The notes under the pieces were generated by a model. It made no database searches, had not been told where the DNA came from, and saw only the letters and a list, made by a program, of their open reading frames with translations. Made by a program: the position numbers and the translations under genes. 64,000 bases of DNA from Rhodanobacter sp. DHG33 (GTDB taxonomy: Bacteria; Pseudomonadota; Gammaproteobacteria; Xanthomonadales; Rhodanobacteraceae), in contig NZ_JACYXM010000006.1 of the NCBI RefSeq assembly GCF_014843005.1, positions 310,001 to 374,000 on the forward strand, written 5' to 3'. How positions within the stretch are numbered: the first letter of the stretch is position 1; each line of letters starts with the position of its first letter. Below, in pieces: positions 18,432 to 29,736 of this stretch.

Positions 18432-19298
18432 ATGCCCAAGCTCAGCGTCATCGTCGTCTCTGCCGACAGCGGCCCAGGTCTGCGCGATTGCGTGCGCCGG
18501 GTGCTGTCCTGTACCACGTCGCTGGAACTGCTGTTGATCGACAACGCGTCGGGCGACGGCGTGCCGCAGGCGGTGGCGCGCGCGCATGACCACGACTCGC
18601 GCTTCCGGTTGATCCAGAACCGTACCAACCTCGGTTTCGGTCCGGCGGTGAACCGTGCGGCGGCACAGGCCACGGGCGACATCCTGCTTGTGCTCAATCC
18701 CGATTGCCTGCTCGACCAGGCCAGCCTGGATCGCCTGCTTGCCGTGTTCGCGCGCGAAAAACAGGTCGGTCTGCTCGGTGCCGTGGTCTGCGATGAGCAG
18801 GGCGTGCCGGACCCTGCCGCGTACCGGCGCGATCCGCTGTTGCGCCGCGCACTGGCCAGCCTGTTGGGCGGCAAGGGCGAGCGCGTCGAGATGGGAGGTG
18901 CGATGCCGGACCATCTCGTCGAGGCCGAAGCGGTATCCGGCGCGTTGATGCTGCTGCCGCGCCACTTGTTCGAGCGGCTGAATGGTTTCGACGAAGGCTA
19001 TTTCCTGCACTGCGAAGACCTGGACCTGTGCCGCCGCGTACGCGACGCCGGCTGGCGCGTGCTGCTGGCCGGCGACGTGCGCGTGCTGCACGGCAAGGGT
19101 GGTTCCAGCCGGCATCGTCCGGTGTTCGTGAGTCGCCACAAGCATCGCGGCATGTGGCGCTGGTTCCGCAAGTTCGATCCCGCCGCACGCAATCCGCTCG
19201 TGGCGGCGGCGGTGTGGCTCGGTATCTGGGGGCACTTCCTTTTGAAGGTTCCTGGCCAGTGGGTGGGCAGCATGAAAAGAAAAAACGCAGCGGGATAG
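18432..19298 (+). CDS. glycosyltransferase family 2 (WbbL/rhamnosyltransferase-like)
   Basis: 288 residues, GT-A fold. Motifs in order: 'LSVIVVSADSGPGL' N-terminal strand, 'LLIDNASGDG' (nucleotide binding), 'RTNLGFGPAVNRAAAQATGD', 'LLVLNPDCLLD' (DxD equivalent), 'SGALMLLPRHLFERLNGFDE' and 'EDLDLCRRVRDAGWRVLL' (ED motif). This pattern fits dTDP-rhamnosyl or similar sugar transferases working on surface polysaccharides. A C-terminal stretch from about residue 250 is moderately hydrophobic and may be membrane-associated. The gene is not in a polysaccharide cluster, so its acceptor is unknown. Confidence 0.85.
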   Translation: MPKLSVIVVSADSGPGLRDCVRRVLSCTTSLELLLIDNASGDGVPQAVARAHDHDSRFRLIQNRTNLGFGPAVNRAAAQATGDILLVLNPDCLLDQASLDRLLAVFAREKQVGLLGAVVCDEQGVPDPAAYRRDPLLRRALASLLGGKGERVEMGGAMPDHLVEAEAVSGALMLLPRHLFERLNGFDEGYFLHCEDLDLCRRVRDAGWRVLLAGDVRVLHGKGGSSRHRPVFVSRHKHRGMWRWFRKFDPAARNPLVAAAVWLGIWGHFLLKVPGQWVGSMKRKNAAG

Positions 19299-21458
<2,160 letters not shown>

Positions 21459-21651
21459 TGCGGCTGCCGCCGCTGCGGCGTCCCTTGAGACCCCGGCTTC
21501 GCCTGAATCCGGGAAATCGCGCACAGGATGCCTCCCCGGGAGGCCCTGGGGGCGCCGTGCGGCAGCCGGTAACGCATGGCATAATCAGCGATCTTTTATC
21601 GGGCGTTCAGCGGAAATTCCTGCTGGCGCCACAACTTGCGAGACGAGCCGA

Positions 21652-21981
21652 ATGAGTCTACCGATGTCTTTCACGCTGGCCCAGGCGGCCCCGGGCGCCG
21701 CGGGTGGCGGCCTGTCCATGATCATCATGATGGTGGTGCTGTTCGGCCTGATGTATTTCATGATGATCCGCCCGCAGATGAAGCGGCAGAAGGAGCATCG
21801 CACGATGGTCTCCGCCCTGGCCAAGGGCGACGAGGTGGTGAGCAACGGCGGCCTTGCCGGCCGCGTGGATGAAGTGGGCGAAACCTTCATCACCATCGAG
21901 ATCGCGCCGAACGTGAAGGTGAAGCTGCAGAAGGGCGCGGTGTCGCAGGTGCTGCCCAAGGGCTCGCTGAAATCCGCCTGA
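21652..21981 (+). CDS. yajC: preprotein translocase subunit YajC
   Basis: 109 residues with one N-terminal membrane helix ('MIIMMVVLFGLMYFMMIRPQ') followed by the cytosolic beta-barrel domain starting 'KRQKEHRTMVSALAKGDEVV', which is the conserved YajC core. YajC joins SecD and SecF in the SecDF-YajC accessory complex of the Sec translocon. A second ATG at 21664 is also possible. It lies 193 bases after tgt and 101 bases before secD. Confidence 0.94.
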   Translation: MSLPMSFTLAQAAPGAAGGGLSMIIMMVVLFGLMYFMMIRPQMKRQKEHRTMVSALAKGDEVVSNGGLAGRVDEVGETFITIEIAPNVKVKLQKGAVSQVLPKGSLKSA

Positions 21982-22082
21982 GCCGGTTCCACCGGTACGG
22001 GCATTCCATGAATCGATGACGGGCGGCCACGGACGGTCGGCTGGCTGACGTTTGCAACACGGATGGCTGCAAAGGATTACCG

Positions 22083-23969
22083 ATGAGCGATTTTCCCCGC
22101 TGGAAGTATGCGCTGGTCGTGCTGGCGATGCTGTTCGGCATCGTCTATGCGCTGCCCAATGCTTTTCGGCCGCTGCAGGCGGTGCAGGTCACTGCCAGCC
22201 AAGAGGGTGCCGCACCAGCCGACGACGCGCTGCGCCAGAAGGTGGCCGATGCGTTGGCCAAGAGCCATGTGGCAGCGAAGACCGTGGAGGTGCAGGGCGA
22301 CCATCTGCTCGCCACCTTCGCCAATGCTGACGACCAGAAGAGCGGCGCCGACGCGATCGGTGCCCTGCTCGGCGATAGCTATACGGTGGCGTTCAAACTG
22401 GAACCCACGGTACCGAACTGGCTGGCCGCCATCCACGCGAACTCCATGCCGCTGGGCCTGGATCTGCAGGGCGGCGTGCACTTCCTGATGCAGGTGGACC
22501 AGAGCGGCGTGCTCGACAAGCTGGAGAACAGCTATGCCGACGACATCCGCAGCCAGCTGCGCGACAAGAACGTCCGCTACGAATCGGTGACTCGCAGCAC
22601 CGTACCCGGGCAGGGCATCGTGGTGGTGCTGCGCTCAGACGCCGACCGCTCCAGCGCGGCGGACATGATCGCCGGCAACTCGCCCGACCTCGCGGTGACC
22701 GACGGCCCCAGCACCGGCGACCGTTTCGTGCTGTATGCCGCGATCAAGCCGACCAAGCTGCGCGACCTCTCGCTGGGCACGATTAAGCAGAACCTCGCCA
22801 CGCTGCGCAATCGCATCAATGCGCTGGGCGTGTCCGAGCCGCTGATCCAGCAGCAGGGCGACGACCACATCGTGGTCGAGCTGGCCGGCGTGCAGGATCC
22901 GGCGGGGGCGAAGAAGCTGATCGGCGCCACCGCTACGCTGGAATACCGCCCTGGTATCGGTTTCCCGGGCGATGCGCGTGCGGTGGAAGCTGCCCAGAGC
23001 GGCAGCATCCCGCCGGATGCCAATCTCTACTACACCAGCAACGGGAATGCGCCCGTGCTGGTCGGCAAACGCGCAATCGTCACCGGCGACCAGCTGGTGG
23101 ACGCCAGTTCCGGCGTCGATCAGCAGAACGGCACGCCTTCGGTGAACGTGACGCTGAACGCCTCCGGCGCGGCGAAGATGCAGGAGTTCACCAACAACAA
23201 CGTCGGCAAGCCGATGGCGGTGCTGCTCATCAACACCGAATACGAAACCAGCACGGTGAACGGCAAGGAAGTACGCACGCCCAAGACCATCATCAAGGTG
23301 ATTAACGACGCCACGATCCAGAGCCCGTTCGGCAAGGAATTCTCCACCAACGGCCTGGGCAGCCCCAAGGAGGCTTCCGACCTGGCGCTGCTGCTGAAGA
23401 GTGGTGCGCTGGCCGCGCCGATGGACATCGTCGAGCAGTACGTGATCGGCCCCAGCCTCGGCCAGGAAAACATCAAGAGGGGCTTCGAAGCGGTGATGCT
23501 TGGCCTCGCGCTGGTGCTACTGGCGGCAGCGATCTACTACAAGCTGTTCGGCCTCGTTGCCGACATCGCGCTGTTCTTCAACCTGTTGATCCTGGTGGCG
23601 GTGATGTCGCTGATCGGCGTCACGCTCACCATGCCGGGCATCGCGGGCATCGTGCTGACCTTGGGCATGGCGATCGACGCCAACGTGCTGATCTGCGAAC
23701 GCGTGCGCGAGGAACTGCGCAACGGCTCCACGCCGCATGCGGCGATCCATGCAGGTTACGACAAGGCCTGGGCCACGATTCTCGACGCCAACGTCACCCA
23801 CCTGATCGCCGCACTGGCGCTGATGACGATGGGTACCGGCGCGATCCGCGGCTTCGGCGTCACGCTGGGTATCGGTATCCTGACCTCGATGTTCACCTCG
23901 GTGGTGATGACGCACGCATTCACCGCGCTGATTCACGGCCGCCGCAAGCTCAAGACCCTGTCGGTCTAA
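22083..23969 (+). CDS. secD: protein translocase subunit SecD
   Basis: 628 residues. An N-terminal helix ('YALVVLAMLFGIVYALPNAF') is followed by a large periplasmic P1 domain with 'GLDLQGGVHFLMQVD' (the D-L-x-G-G-x motif), then five C-terminal helices holding 'GIAGIVLTLGMAIDANVLI' with the conserved G-M-x-[IV]-D-A-N-V motif that is linked to proton-driven export. SecDF uses the proton motive force to pull proteins into the periplasm. The secF start follows 16 bases after the stop. Confidence 0.95.
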   Translation: MSDFPRWKYALVVLAMLFGIVYALPNAFRPLQAVQVTASQEGAAPADDALRQKVADALAKSHVAAKTVEVQGDHLLATFANADDQKSGADAIGALLGDSYTVAFKLEPTVPNWLAAIHANSMPLGLDLQGGVHFLMQVDQSGVLDKLENSYADDIRSQLRDKNVRYESVTRSTVPGQGIVVVLRSDADRSSAADMIAGNSPDLAVTDGPSTGDRFVLYAAIKPTKLRDLSLGTIKQNLATLRNRINALGVSEPLIQQQGDDHIVVELAGVQDPAGAKKLIGATATLEYRPGIGFPGDARAVEAAQSGSIPPDANLYYTSNGNAPVLVGKRAIVTGDQLVDASSGVDQQNGTPSVNVTLNASGAAKMQEFTNNNVGKPMAVLLINTEYETSTVNGKEVRTPKTIIKVINDATIQSPFGKEFSTNGLGSPKEASDLALLLKSGALAAPMDIVEQYVIGPSLGQENIKRGFEAVMLGLALVLLAAAIYYKLFGLVADIALFFNLLILVAVMSLIGVTLTMPGIAGIVLTLGMAIDANVLICERVREELRNGSTPHAAIHAGYDKAWATILDANVTHLIAALALMTMGTGAIRGFGVTLGIGILTSMFTSVVMTHAFTALIHGRRKLKTLSV

Positions 23970-23985
23970 GGGCGGGATTCAATCC

Positions 23986-24942
23986 ATGGAAATCTTTAAC
24001 CACAACAGCAATATCCACTTCCTGCGCATCCGCGTCTTCAGCGTCGCGGTCGCCGCCGTGCTGATGATTGCCTCGATCGCGTTGCTCGCCACCAAGGGCC
24101 TGAACTACGGCCTGGACTTCACCGGCGGTGTCTCGCTGGTGGTGGATTACACCCAGCCGGTGCAGACCGGCGACGTGCGCGCCGCACTGGAAAAGGCCGG
24201 CCTCGAGAACACCATAGTGCAGAGCGTGGGCGGCAGCCGCGAGGTATCGATTCGCATGCAGCCCACCAAGGCGATGCTCGACACCAAGGGTCAGGTGGAC
24301 CTCGACAAGGTGTCCGGTGTGGTGATGCAGCCGCTGAAGGCCGCGCGTGCCGATGCCACGCTGAAGAGCCGTTTCTCGGTCAGTGCCGAAGTCGGCGCCG
24401 AGCTGAAGAGCGACGGCATGGTCGCCGCCGTGTTCGTGATGCTTGGCATCATGGCCTATCTGTGGATCCGCTTCGAACGCCGCTTCGCCATCGCCGCGGT
24501 GCTTACCGAAGTCCACGATACGTTGGTGACGCTGGGTATCCTTGCGTTGACGGGGCGCGAGTTCGACATGACCGTGCTGGCCTCGGTGCTGGCGGTGATC
24601 GGCTACTCCATCAACGACAAGGTGGTGGTGTTCGACCGCATCCGCGAGCTGTTCCGTCTCGCGCGCAAGGCCGAGCCCGAGGAAATCCTCAACCGCTCGA
24701 TCAACAGCACGCTGTCGCGAACCATCATCACATCGCTGTTCACCGGCATCACCATGGCCGCGCTGTTCTTCTTCGGTGGCTCGGCGGTGCACAACTTCGC
24801 GATCACGATGCTGATCGGCATCGTGGTGGGCACGCTCTCCTCGATCTTCGTGGCCAGTCCCATCCTGCTGTGGCTGGGCGTGTCGAAGAAGGATCTGATG
24901 CCGACGACCAAGGAAAACCCGGAGCTCGCCCGTCGCCCTTGA
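23986..24942 (+). CDS. secF: protein translocase subunit SecF
   Basis: 318 residues, six predicted helices with a short periplasmic domain after the first. Typical motifs: 'GLNYGLDFTGGVSLVVD' (D-F-x-G-G), 'YLWIRFERRFAIAAVLTEVHD' and 'SVLAVIGYSINDKVVVFDRI', which corresponds to the G-Y-S-[IL]-N-D-T/K-V-V motif of SecF. The C-terminal tail 'KDLMPTTKENPEL' is polar. It is the last gene of the operon, which ends in a strong hairpin 50 bases downstream. Confidence 0.95.
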   Translation: MEIFNHNSNIHFLRIRVFSVAVAAVLMIASIALLATKGLNYGLDFTGGVSLVVDYTQPVQTGDVRAALEKAGLENTIVQSVGGSREVSIRMQPTKAMLDTKGQVDLDKVSGVVMQPLKAARADATLKSRFSVSAEVGAELKSDGMVAAVFVMLGIMAYLWIRFERRFAIAAVLTEVHDTLVTLGILALTGREFDMTVLASVLAVIGYSINDKVVVFDRIRELFRLARKAEPEEILNRSINSTLSRTIITSLFTGITMAALFFFGGSAVHNFAITMLIGIVVGTLSSIFVASPILLWLGVSKKDLMPTTKENPELARRP

Positions 24943-24993
24943 GAGGGCTCCCGCTTGCGGGACAGGAGCTGGGGGAGTTTCCCCGCGGATAGC

Positions 24994-25029
24994 AAACGGC
25001 CCGGCACAGTCCGGGCCGTTTGCGTTTTT
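24994..25029 (+). terminator. rho-independent terminator of the secDF operon
   Basis: An 11-base GC-rich perfect stem (AAACGGCCCGG at 24994-25004 against CCGGGCCGTTT at 25011-25021) is followed by TGCGTTTTTG. It is the clearest terminator in the first half of the window. Confidence 0.9.
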
Positions 25030-25467
25030 GCTCAGCGCGATGTGCGGCTGCGCTTCGGCAGGGTGCTGGAGAAGGCGCTGGCCGATCCGCACTACTACCG
25101 CGTGCACCACGTGCGCGTGGATCGGGATCGGCCGCAGCTGCACTACTGCAATTTCGCTTTCATCTTCCCGGTATGGGACATCCTGTTCGGCACCGCGCTG
25201 TTCGGCGAGCCGGCATACCCCACCGGCGTGGGCGACCCGATGATGGATGCGGATAACCGCCGCGGCGTCGTGGGCCAGCAGCTATACGTGCTGCGCCGCT
25301 TCTGGGGCGTGCTGCGCCGCCGTGCCGGCTGGTGCCCTGGCGACGTGGCGTTCGACGAGGGTTATGCGCCGATGCCGGCACGGGATTTCGACCTCCAAGT
25401 GCCGGAAGCCAGCCAGATTCCGCTGGCACACGCGGGTATTCAGGCAGAGAGTTCGGCGTCCAGCTGA
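25030..25467 (+). pseudogene. remnant of a sterol desaturase/fatty acid hydroxylase gene
   Basis: An open frame directly behind the secF terminator has no credible start and translates to about 145 residues. 'YYRVHHVRVDRDRPQLHYCN' with 'FAFIFPVWDILFGTALFGEP' is the C-terminal histidine-box and W-D-x-L-F-G-T region of the fatty acid hydroxylase/sterol desaturase family. The N-terminal membrane helices and first histidine boxes, which would need some 150-200 codons more, are absent because the terminator of secF stands in their place. The family call is from pattern; the conclusion that it is a 5'-deleted remnant is inference. Its end overlaps the murU stop by 28 bases in convergent orientation. 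Confidence 0.65.
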
Positions 25468-26144
25468 GCCAGGCGTTGCGGCGTGCCCACGTCCGTCCAG
25501 CGGCCGCGATGCAGCGTGCCGGTCAGCGCGTTGCGCGCCATGGCCGCTTCCAGCAGGGGGCGCAGCTTGAACCGCGGCGGTTTCGCTTCGGCCCCCGGCG
25601 CATCGCCCACCGCTTCGCGCCATCCATCCAGCAGTTCGCGGCGGAACACGCCGATGCCGCTGTAGGTGAGCCGCGATTCGCCGCCGGCATGCAGCAGGCC
25701 TTGCGCATCCATCCGGAAATCACCGCCGGGATGGTGTGCGGGGTTGTCCACCATCAGCAGATGGGCAAGGCCGACGGGTTCGGCGGGCAGGGTGGCGAGA
25801 TCGGCGTCGCACCACACGTCGCCACTGATCGTCAGCACCGGCTCCGGCCCCAGCATGGGCAAGGCGTTGAGCATGCCGCCGCCGGTTTCCAGCGGTGTGG
25901 CGCCTTCGTATACATAGCGGATGCGCAGGCCCCAGCGCGAACCGTCGCCCAGCGTCTCGGGGAATTGTCCGGCGAGGTGCGAGGTGTTGATCGCCACGTA
26001 GTTCACGCCGACCGCGGCGAGTTTCTCCAGGTGCCACACGATCAGCGGCTTGCCGCCAACTGGCAGCAGCGGCTTGGGCGTGTGTTCGGTGAGCGGCCGC
26101 ATGCGTTCGCCCAACCCTGCCGCGAAAATCAGCGCATGCCTCAT
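25440..26144 (-). CDS. murU: N-acetylmuramate alpha-1-phosphate uridylyltransferase
   Basis: 234-residue nucleotidyltransferase of the glucose-1-phosphate type. The N-terminal 'MRHALIFAAGLGERMRPLTE' with following 'TPKPLLPVGGKPLI' is the G-x-G-x-R/x-x-P...K-P nucleotide-binding signature. Partnered with AmgK it makes UDP-MurNAc directly from recycled MurNAc, by-passing de novo synthesis, as described in Pseudomonas putida. Its start overlaps the amgK stop by four bases, which supports the pairing. Its own stop lies within the desaturase remnant. Confidence 0.87.
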   Translation of the reverse strand: MRHALIFAAGLGERMRPLTEHTPKPLLPVGGKPLIVWHLEKLAAVGVNYVAINTSHLAGQFPETLGDGSRWGLRIRYVYEGATPLETGGGMLNALPMLGPEPVLTISGDVWCDADLATLPAEPVGLAHLLMVDNPAHHPGGDFRMDAQGLLHAGGESRLTYSGIGVFRRELLDGWREAVGDAPGAEAKPPRFKLRPLLEAAMARNALTGTLHRGRWTDVGTPQRLAQLDAELSA

Positions 26145-27148
26145 GCCGCCACCTGCGTGAGGTCGCGACCCGTTGCATGCCGTTCGAGCAAGGCCGCGAA
26201 ATCCGCCAGCTCGGGATAGCTGCGCGCCACCTCGACTACGTAGCGATAAACCTGCGGCACGTCCTTGAGATAACCCGGTTTGCCGTCGCGATACCAGAGC
26301 CGGTAGAACTGCCCCAGCACGCGCACATGGCGGTGCAGGCCGGTGAGGTCGAACCAGCGGCGGAAGCGCGTGGCATCCACGGTATCGTCGATCACGCTCG
26401 CGCCCAGCAGGCGCAACCGGTACGACTCCACCCAGCCTAGCACGCGCTCGCGCGGCCAGGCGATGTAGGCATCGCGCAACAGCGACGCGAGGTCATACGT
26501 CAGCGGGCCGTGCAACGCGCCCTGGAAATCGATGATGCCCGGATTGTTCTCGTCCACCACCAGCAGGTTGCGGCTGTGGTAGTCGCGATGCACGAACACC
26601 CGCGGCTGCGCCATGGCGTTGTGCACGATCAGGTCGAATGCCGCTTCCAGCACGTCCCATTCGTCGCAGCTGGGCGTGTGGCCGAGATGGCGTTCGAGGA
26701 ACCATGTGGGCATCACCTCGAGCCCATTCACGAGCACCGTGCGATCGAAGGGCGGCAGGTCATCGCTGGCCACGCGGGTCTGCATGGCGAGCAGGGCATT
26801 CATCGCGTCGCCGTAGAGCCTGTCCGCACTGGCGTCGCTCAACTCGGCCAGATACAGCCGCGAGCCGAGATCTTCGATCAGCAGGAAGCCCTGTTGCAGG
26901 TCCTGCGCCGCCACCTTCGGCACGTGCAGTCCGGCCGTGGACAGACGCGCGTTCATCGCCAGCCACGGGCGCGGGTCTTCGCGCTCCGGCGGCGAATCCA
27001 TCACGATCCAGCTCTGGCCGCCGTGCGAGGTGCGCCAGTAGCTGCGGAAGCTGGCATCGGCGGAGGCGGATTCCAGGGTGAGGGAGGAATCGCCAAGCGT
27101 GTGACGGGCCCAGGCAAGGCGGGCAGCGGTACGGTCGTCGGATGTCAT
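26141..27148 (-). CDS. amgK: N-acetylmuramate/N-acetylglucosamine kinase AmgK
   Basis: 335 residues, aminoglycoside-phosphotransferase (APH) fold. The catalytic loop 'HRDYHSRNLLVVDENNPG' (H-x-D-x-x-x-x-N) and the metal-binding 'IIDFQGALHGPLTYDLASLL' (D-F-Q) are intact. The position directly before murU identifies it as the anomeric sugar kinase that phosphorylates MurNAc and GlcNAc in the cell-wall recycling route, not an antibiotic resistance enzyme. About 210 bases without a gene separate its start from the TonB receptor stop and should hold its promoter. Confidence 0.87.
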   Translation of the reverse strand: MTSDDRTAARLAWARHTLGDSSLTLESASADASFRSYWRTSHGGQSWIVMDSPPEREDPRPWLAMNARLSTAGLHVPKVAAQDLQQGFLLIEDLGSRLYLAELSDASADRLYGDAMNALLAMQTRVASDDLPPFDRTVLVNGLEVMPTWFLERHLGHTPSCDEWDVLEAAFDLIVHNAMAQPRVFVHRDYHSRNLLVVDENNPGIIDFQGALHGPLTYDLASLLRDAYIAWPRERVLGWVESYRLRLLGASVIDDTVDATRFRRWFDLTGLHRHVRVLGQFYRLWYRDGKPGYLKDVPQVYRYVVEVARSYPELADFAALLERHATGRDLTQVAA

Positions 27149-27357
27149 GGAGAGGGGTTGGTTGCGATGGCGTCGCAGGGAGCAAAGCCGGCCGCGCCGC
27201 GCACGCTGGTCTGGTGGCCGACGAACGGGCGGTTGTTTCCATCATCGAGGCGGGCGGCATGGCCCCTGTGCTTCATGCTGTTCACGGAACGATGGTAGCG
27301 GCATTTGCCGCTTCGATGCCGGTGGAATGCATGCGTACATGCCGCCGTCGGACCGCA

Positions 27358-29637
27358 TCACAGGCGCAGCTTCAGATCAGCCACGAAGGTCCGTTGCGGG
27401 AAGGGGTGGTAGAGGAAGTATTTCTCGTTCGTGAGGTTGTCCACGCCGAAACCGGCCGTCAGGTTGCTGTTGATCCGGTATTGGATACGCGCATCGAACA
27501 CGGTGAACGCGTCGAACGCGCCGAAGACGTGCGGCGTGTCGTCGGTGTTGTCCAGCGTGGAGTACTGCCGTCCGCTGTAACGGCCGGCGAGCGTGAACGA
27601 CCAGGCCTGGTCCGGGCGATACGTGGCCACCGCCGTGGCACGCCAGCGCGGCACGTAAGGCACGTGCTTGCCGTCGGCCGTGGTGCCTGCAGCGCTGGCG
27701 AAGCTGTCGTCGGACAGGATGGTGGAGTCGACGAAGGTCACGCTGCCCGACAGCTCCAGGCCCCGCAGCAGCACGTCGTCCCGTTGCATCGCGAGTTCCA
27801 CGCCGCGATTGCGCACCTCGCCCACGTTGACCACGTAGTTCACCGGCACCGGGTACTGCGCCAGGAAGGCGGTCTGCTGGATCAGCGCATCGCGGGTGTT
27901 TTCCTGGAACAGCGACAGGCGCACCAGACCGCCGTCCGTGGCGTGCTCGACGGCCAGCTCGCCGTCATAGGCGCGCTCGGGCTTGAGGTCGGGGTTGGGC
28001 GAGGTGTAGGTGGTGCCGGTGGAGACGAGCTGGTACAGCTCGCCCACGGTCGGAAAGCGCACGGACCTGGCCAGCGAGCCGGTGATGCGCCAGTCCGGCG
28101 CCAGGTCCCAGCGCAGCGTCGCCTTGGGCGAGAAGGCATCGCTCTTCTCGGACGGCTGGTGGATCGCCGTCTTGCCGCTGAAGTTGAAACCGTCGCTGGC
28201 CTGCCACCACTCGTAGCGGCCGCCCAGCGTGAGCAGCCAGTCCGTGGCGAAGCGCCACGCATCCTGTGCCCATACGGCGCGGGTGGAGGTCTTGCCGCTG
28301 CCGGCCGAATACAGGGTGGTGGTGCTTTGCGGGTCCAGCCAGTCCGTCAGATTGGTCGTGGGGTTCTTCAGCGTGTACTGGTCGGCATGGGCACCGGCCG
28401 TCACCTCCTGCGTGCCGTCGTAGCCGTCCGGGCGCCAGGTGCCGCGCAGGTCGGCCGTGGACCAGTTCGTGCCGGCGTAGCTGGCCAGGCGGCCATGGGT
28501 CGTCAGGCCGGTATCCGCCGCCACACCTGCCGGGGTCCATTGGCTGTCCCTGAGGAACGCGTAGTGCGTGACGACGAGCTCGCCGTCGAAGTCGCCCCGC
28601 GTGTCGGTCTTCAGCGTGGCGGCCTGCATCAGGTGGTCGGCGCCTAGGCCGTAGATGCTGCTGGCAAAGGCTGCCGCCTTGCCGTAGGTGGGTGCGCCGG
28701 CGGCGTTGTCCAGATAAGTCTGTGCCTGCGCCTGTCCCATGTCGTGCCAGTAGCCGAGCATGTAGCTGGCCTGCAGCCAGGGCGTGATGTCGTAGCTCAG
28801 CCGGCCGTTGAGATCCAGCGTGCGGGAATGCAGCAGGCCGCCCGCGCCCAGCACGTTGGCCGTCTGGCCGGTCTTGTTCCGTGCCGGGAGGGTGCCGCTG
28901 GTGCCGGTCGGGACACCGGGGCTGGTGATGAAGCTCAGCGGTTGGCTGAAGCTGTTCATCGCATTGGCGGAGAAGAAGAAGCCCCAGTTGCCGCTGTGTT
29001 CGCCCGCAGTGAACGTGGTCTGGCTCGTCCATAGATGATCGTGCGTGCCGTAGAGGTCGAAATCCTGCATGGCCTCGGTCTGCTTGAGGGTGACCTCGGG
29101 CTGGTCCGGCAGTTTGGTGTCGATGCGCAGCACGCCGCCCATCGAGTTGCCGGGATACGCTGCCGAGAACGGGCCGTAGAGCATGTCGATGTGGTCGATG
29201 CTGTCCGGCGACGCCATGCCCCAGCGCGGCGCGCCGATGGTGTTGTTGTTGGCGATCAGCGCGGAGACAGGCACGTCGTCGATGTAGACCAGGGTGCGTG
29301 CGCTGGAATTGACGCCCCAGTCGCGCGTGGCCAGCACGGGCTGGGTATCGCCGTAGTTCCGCTTGCGGATGAACACGCTGGGCAGGTATTTGGCGGCGTC
29401 TTCCACGTCCACCGCATTGACCGTCTCCTGGATCTGCGCGGCGGCGACGGTCACTTTCGTCGCAGGAAAACCGGCCTGCGTTTTGGGTTCCGAGCGTGCG
29501 GAAACACTCACGCCTTCCAAGGTCTTGGCGGAGGTCTGGGGTGGCGTGGGCGTGTTGTCCCAGGCAGCGGCAAGTGTGGGGGCAAGCAGTGTCAAGGCCA
29601 GCGCGGGACGCGCGCGGCGGAAGCCTGGAGAAGGCAT
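27358..29637 (-). CDS. TonB-dependent outer-membrane receptor
   Basis: 759 residues. A signal peptide (about 1-23) ends near 'TLAAAWD', followed by a TonB-box-like 'KTLEGVSVSARSEP'. The plug domain includes 'LVYIDDVPVSA' and 'IDMLYGPFSAAYPGNSMGGV', then a 22-strand barrel ends in 'RTFVADLKLRL'. The start at 29637 is chosen because the signal peptide begins there; the ORF continues upstream by 18 codons without one. The ligand is unknown. The neighbouring DUF2946 gene suggests metal uptake, since DUF2946 genes often sit with copper- or iron-related receptors, but this is association only. Confidence 0.88.
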   Translation of the reverse strand: MPSPGFRRARPALALTLLAPTLAAAWDNTPTPPQTSAKTLEGVSVSARSEPKTQAGFPATKVTVAAAQIQETVNAVDVEDAAKYLPSVFIRKRNYGDTQPVLATRDWGVNSSARTLVYIDDVPVSALIANNNTIGAPRWGMASPDSIDHIDMLYGPFSAAYPGNSMGGVLRIDTKLPDQPEVTLKQTEAMQDFDLYGTHDHLWTSQTTFTAGEHSGNWGFFFSANAMNSFSQPLSFITSPGVPTGTSGTLPARNKTGQTANVLGAGGLLHSRTLDLNGRLSYDITPWLQASYMLGYWHDMGQAQAQTYLDNAAGAPTYGKAAAFASSIYGLGADHLMQAATLKTDTRGDFDGELVVTHYAFLRDSQWTPAGVAADTGLTTHGRLASYAGTNWSTADLRGTWRPDGYDGTQEVTAGAHADQYTLKNPTTNLTDWLDPQSTTTLYSAGSGKTSTRAVWAQDAWRFATDWLLTLGGRYEWWQASDGFNFSGKTAIHQPSEKSDAFSPKATLRWDLAPDWRITGSLARSVRFPTVGELYQLVSTGTTYTSPNPDLKPERAYDGELAVEHATDGGLVRLSLFQENTRDALIQQTAFLAQYPVPVNYVVNVGEVRNRGVELAMQRDDVLLRGLELSGSVTFVDSTILSDDSFASAAGTTADGKHVPYVPRWRATAVATYRPDQAWSFTLAGRYSGRQYSTLDNTDDTPHVFGAFDAFTVFDARIQYRINSNLTAGFGVDNLTNEKYFLYHPFPQRTFVADLKLRL

Positions 29638-29736
29638 GTAGTCGATCCTGTGAACGGTAATGGCGTACGGCAACGCACCGCGCTTGCCCATCCACGAAGC
29701 GGGCGAACACGTAGCGTTTCCTTGTTCAGTAAGGGA

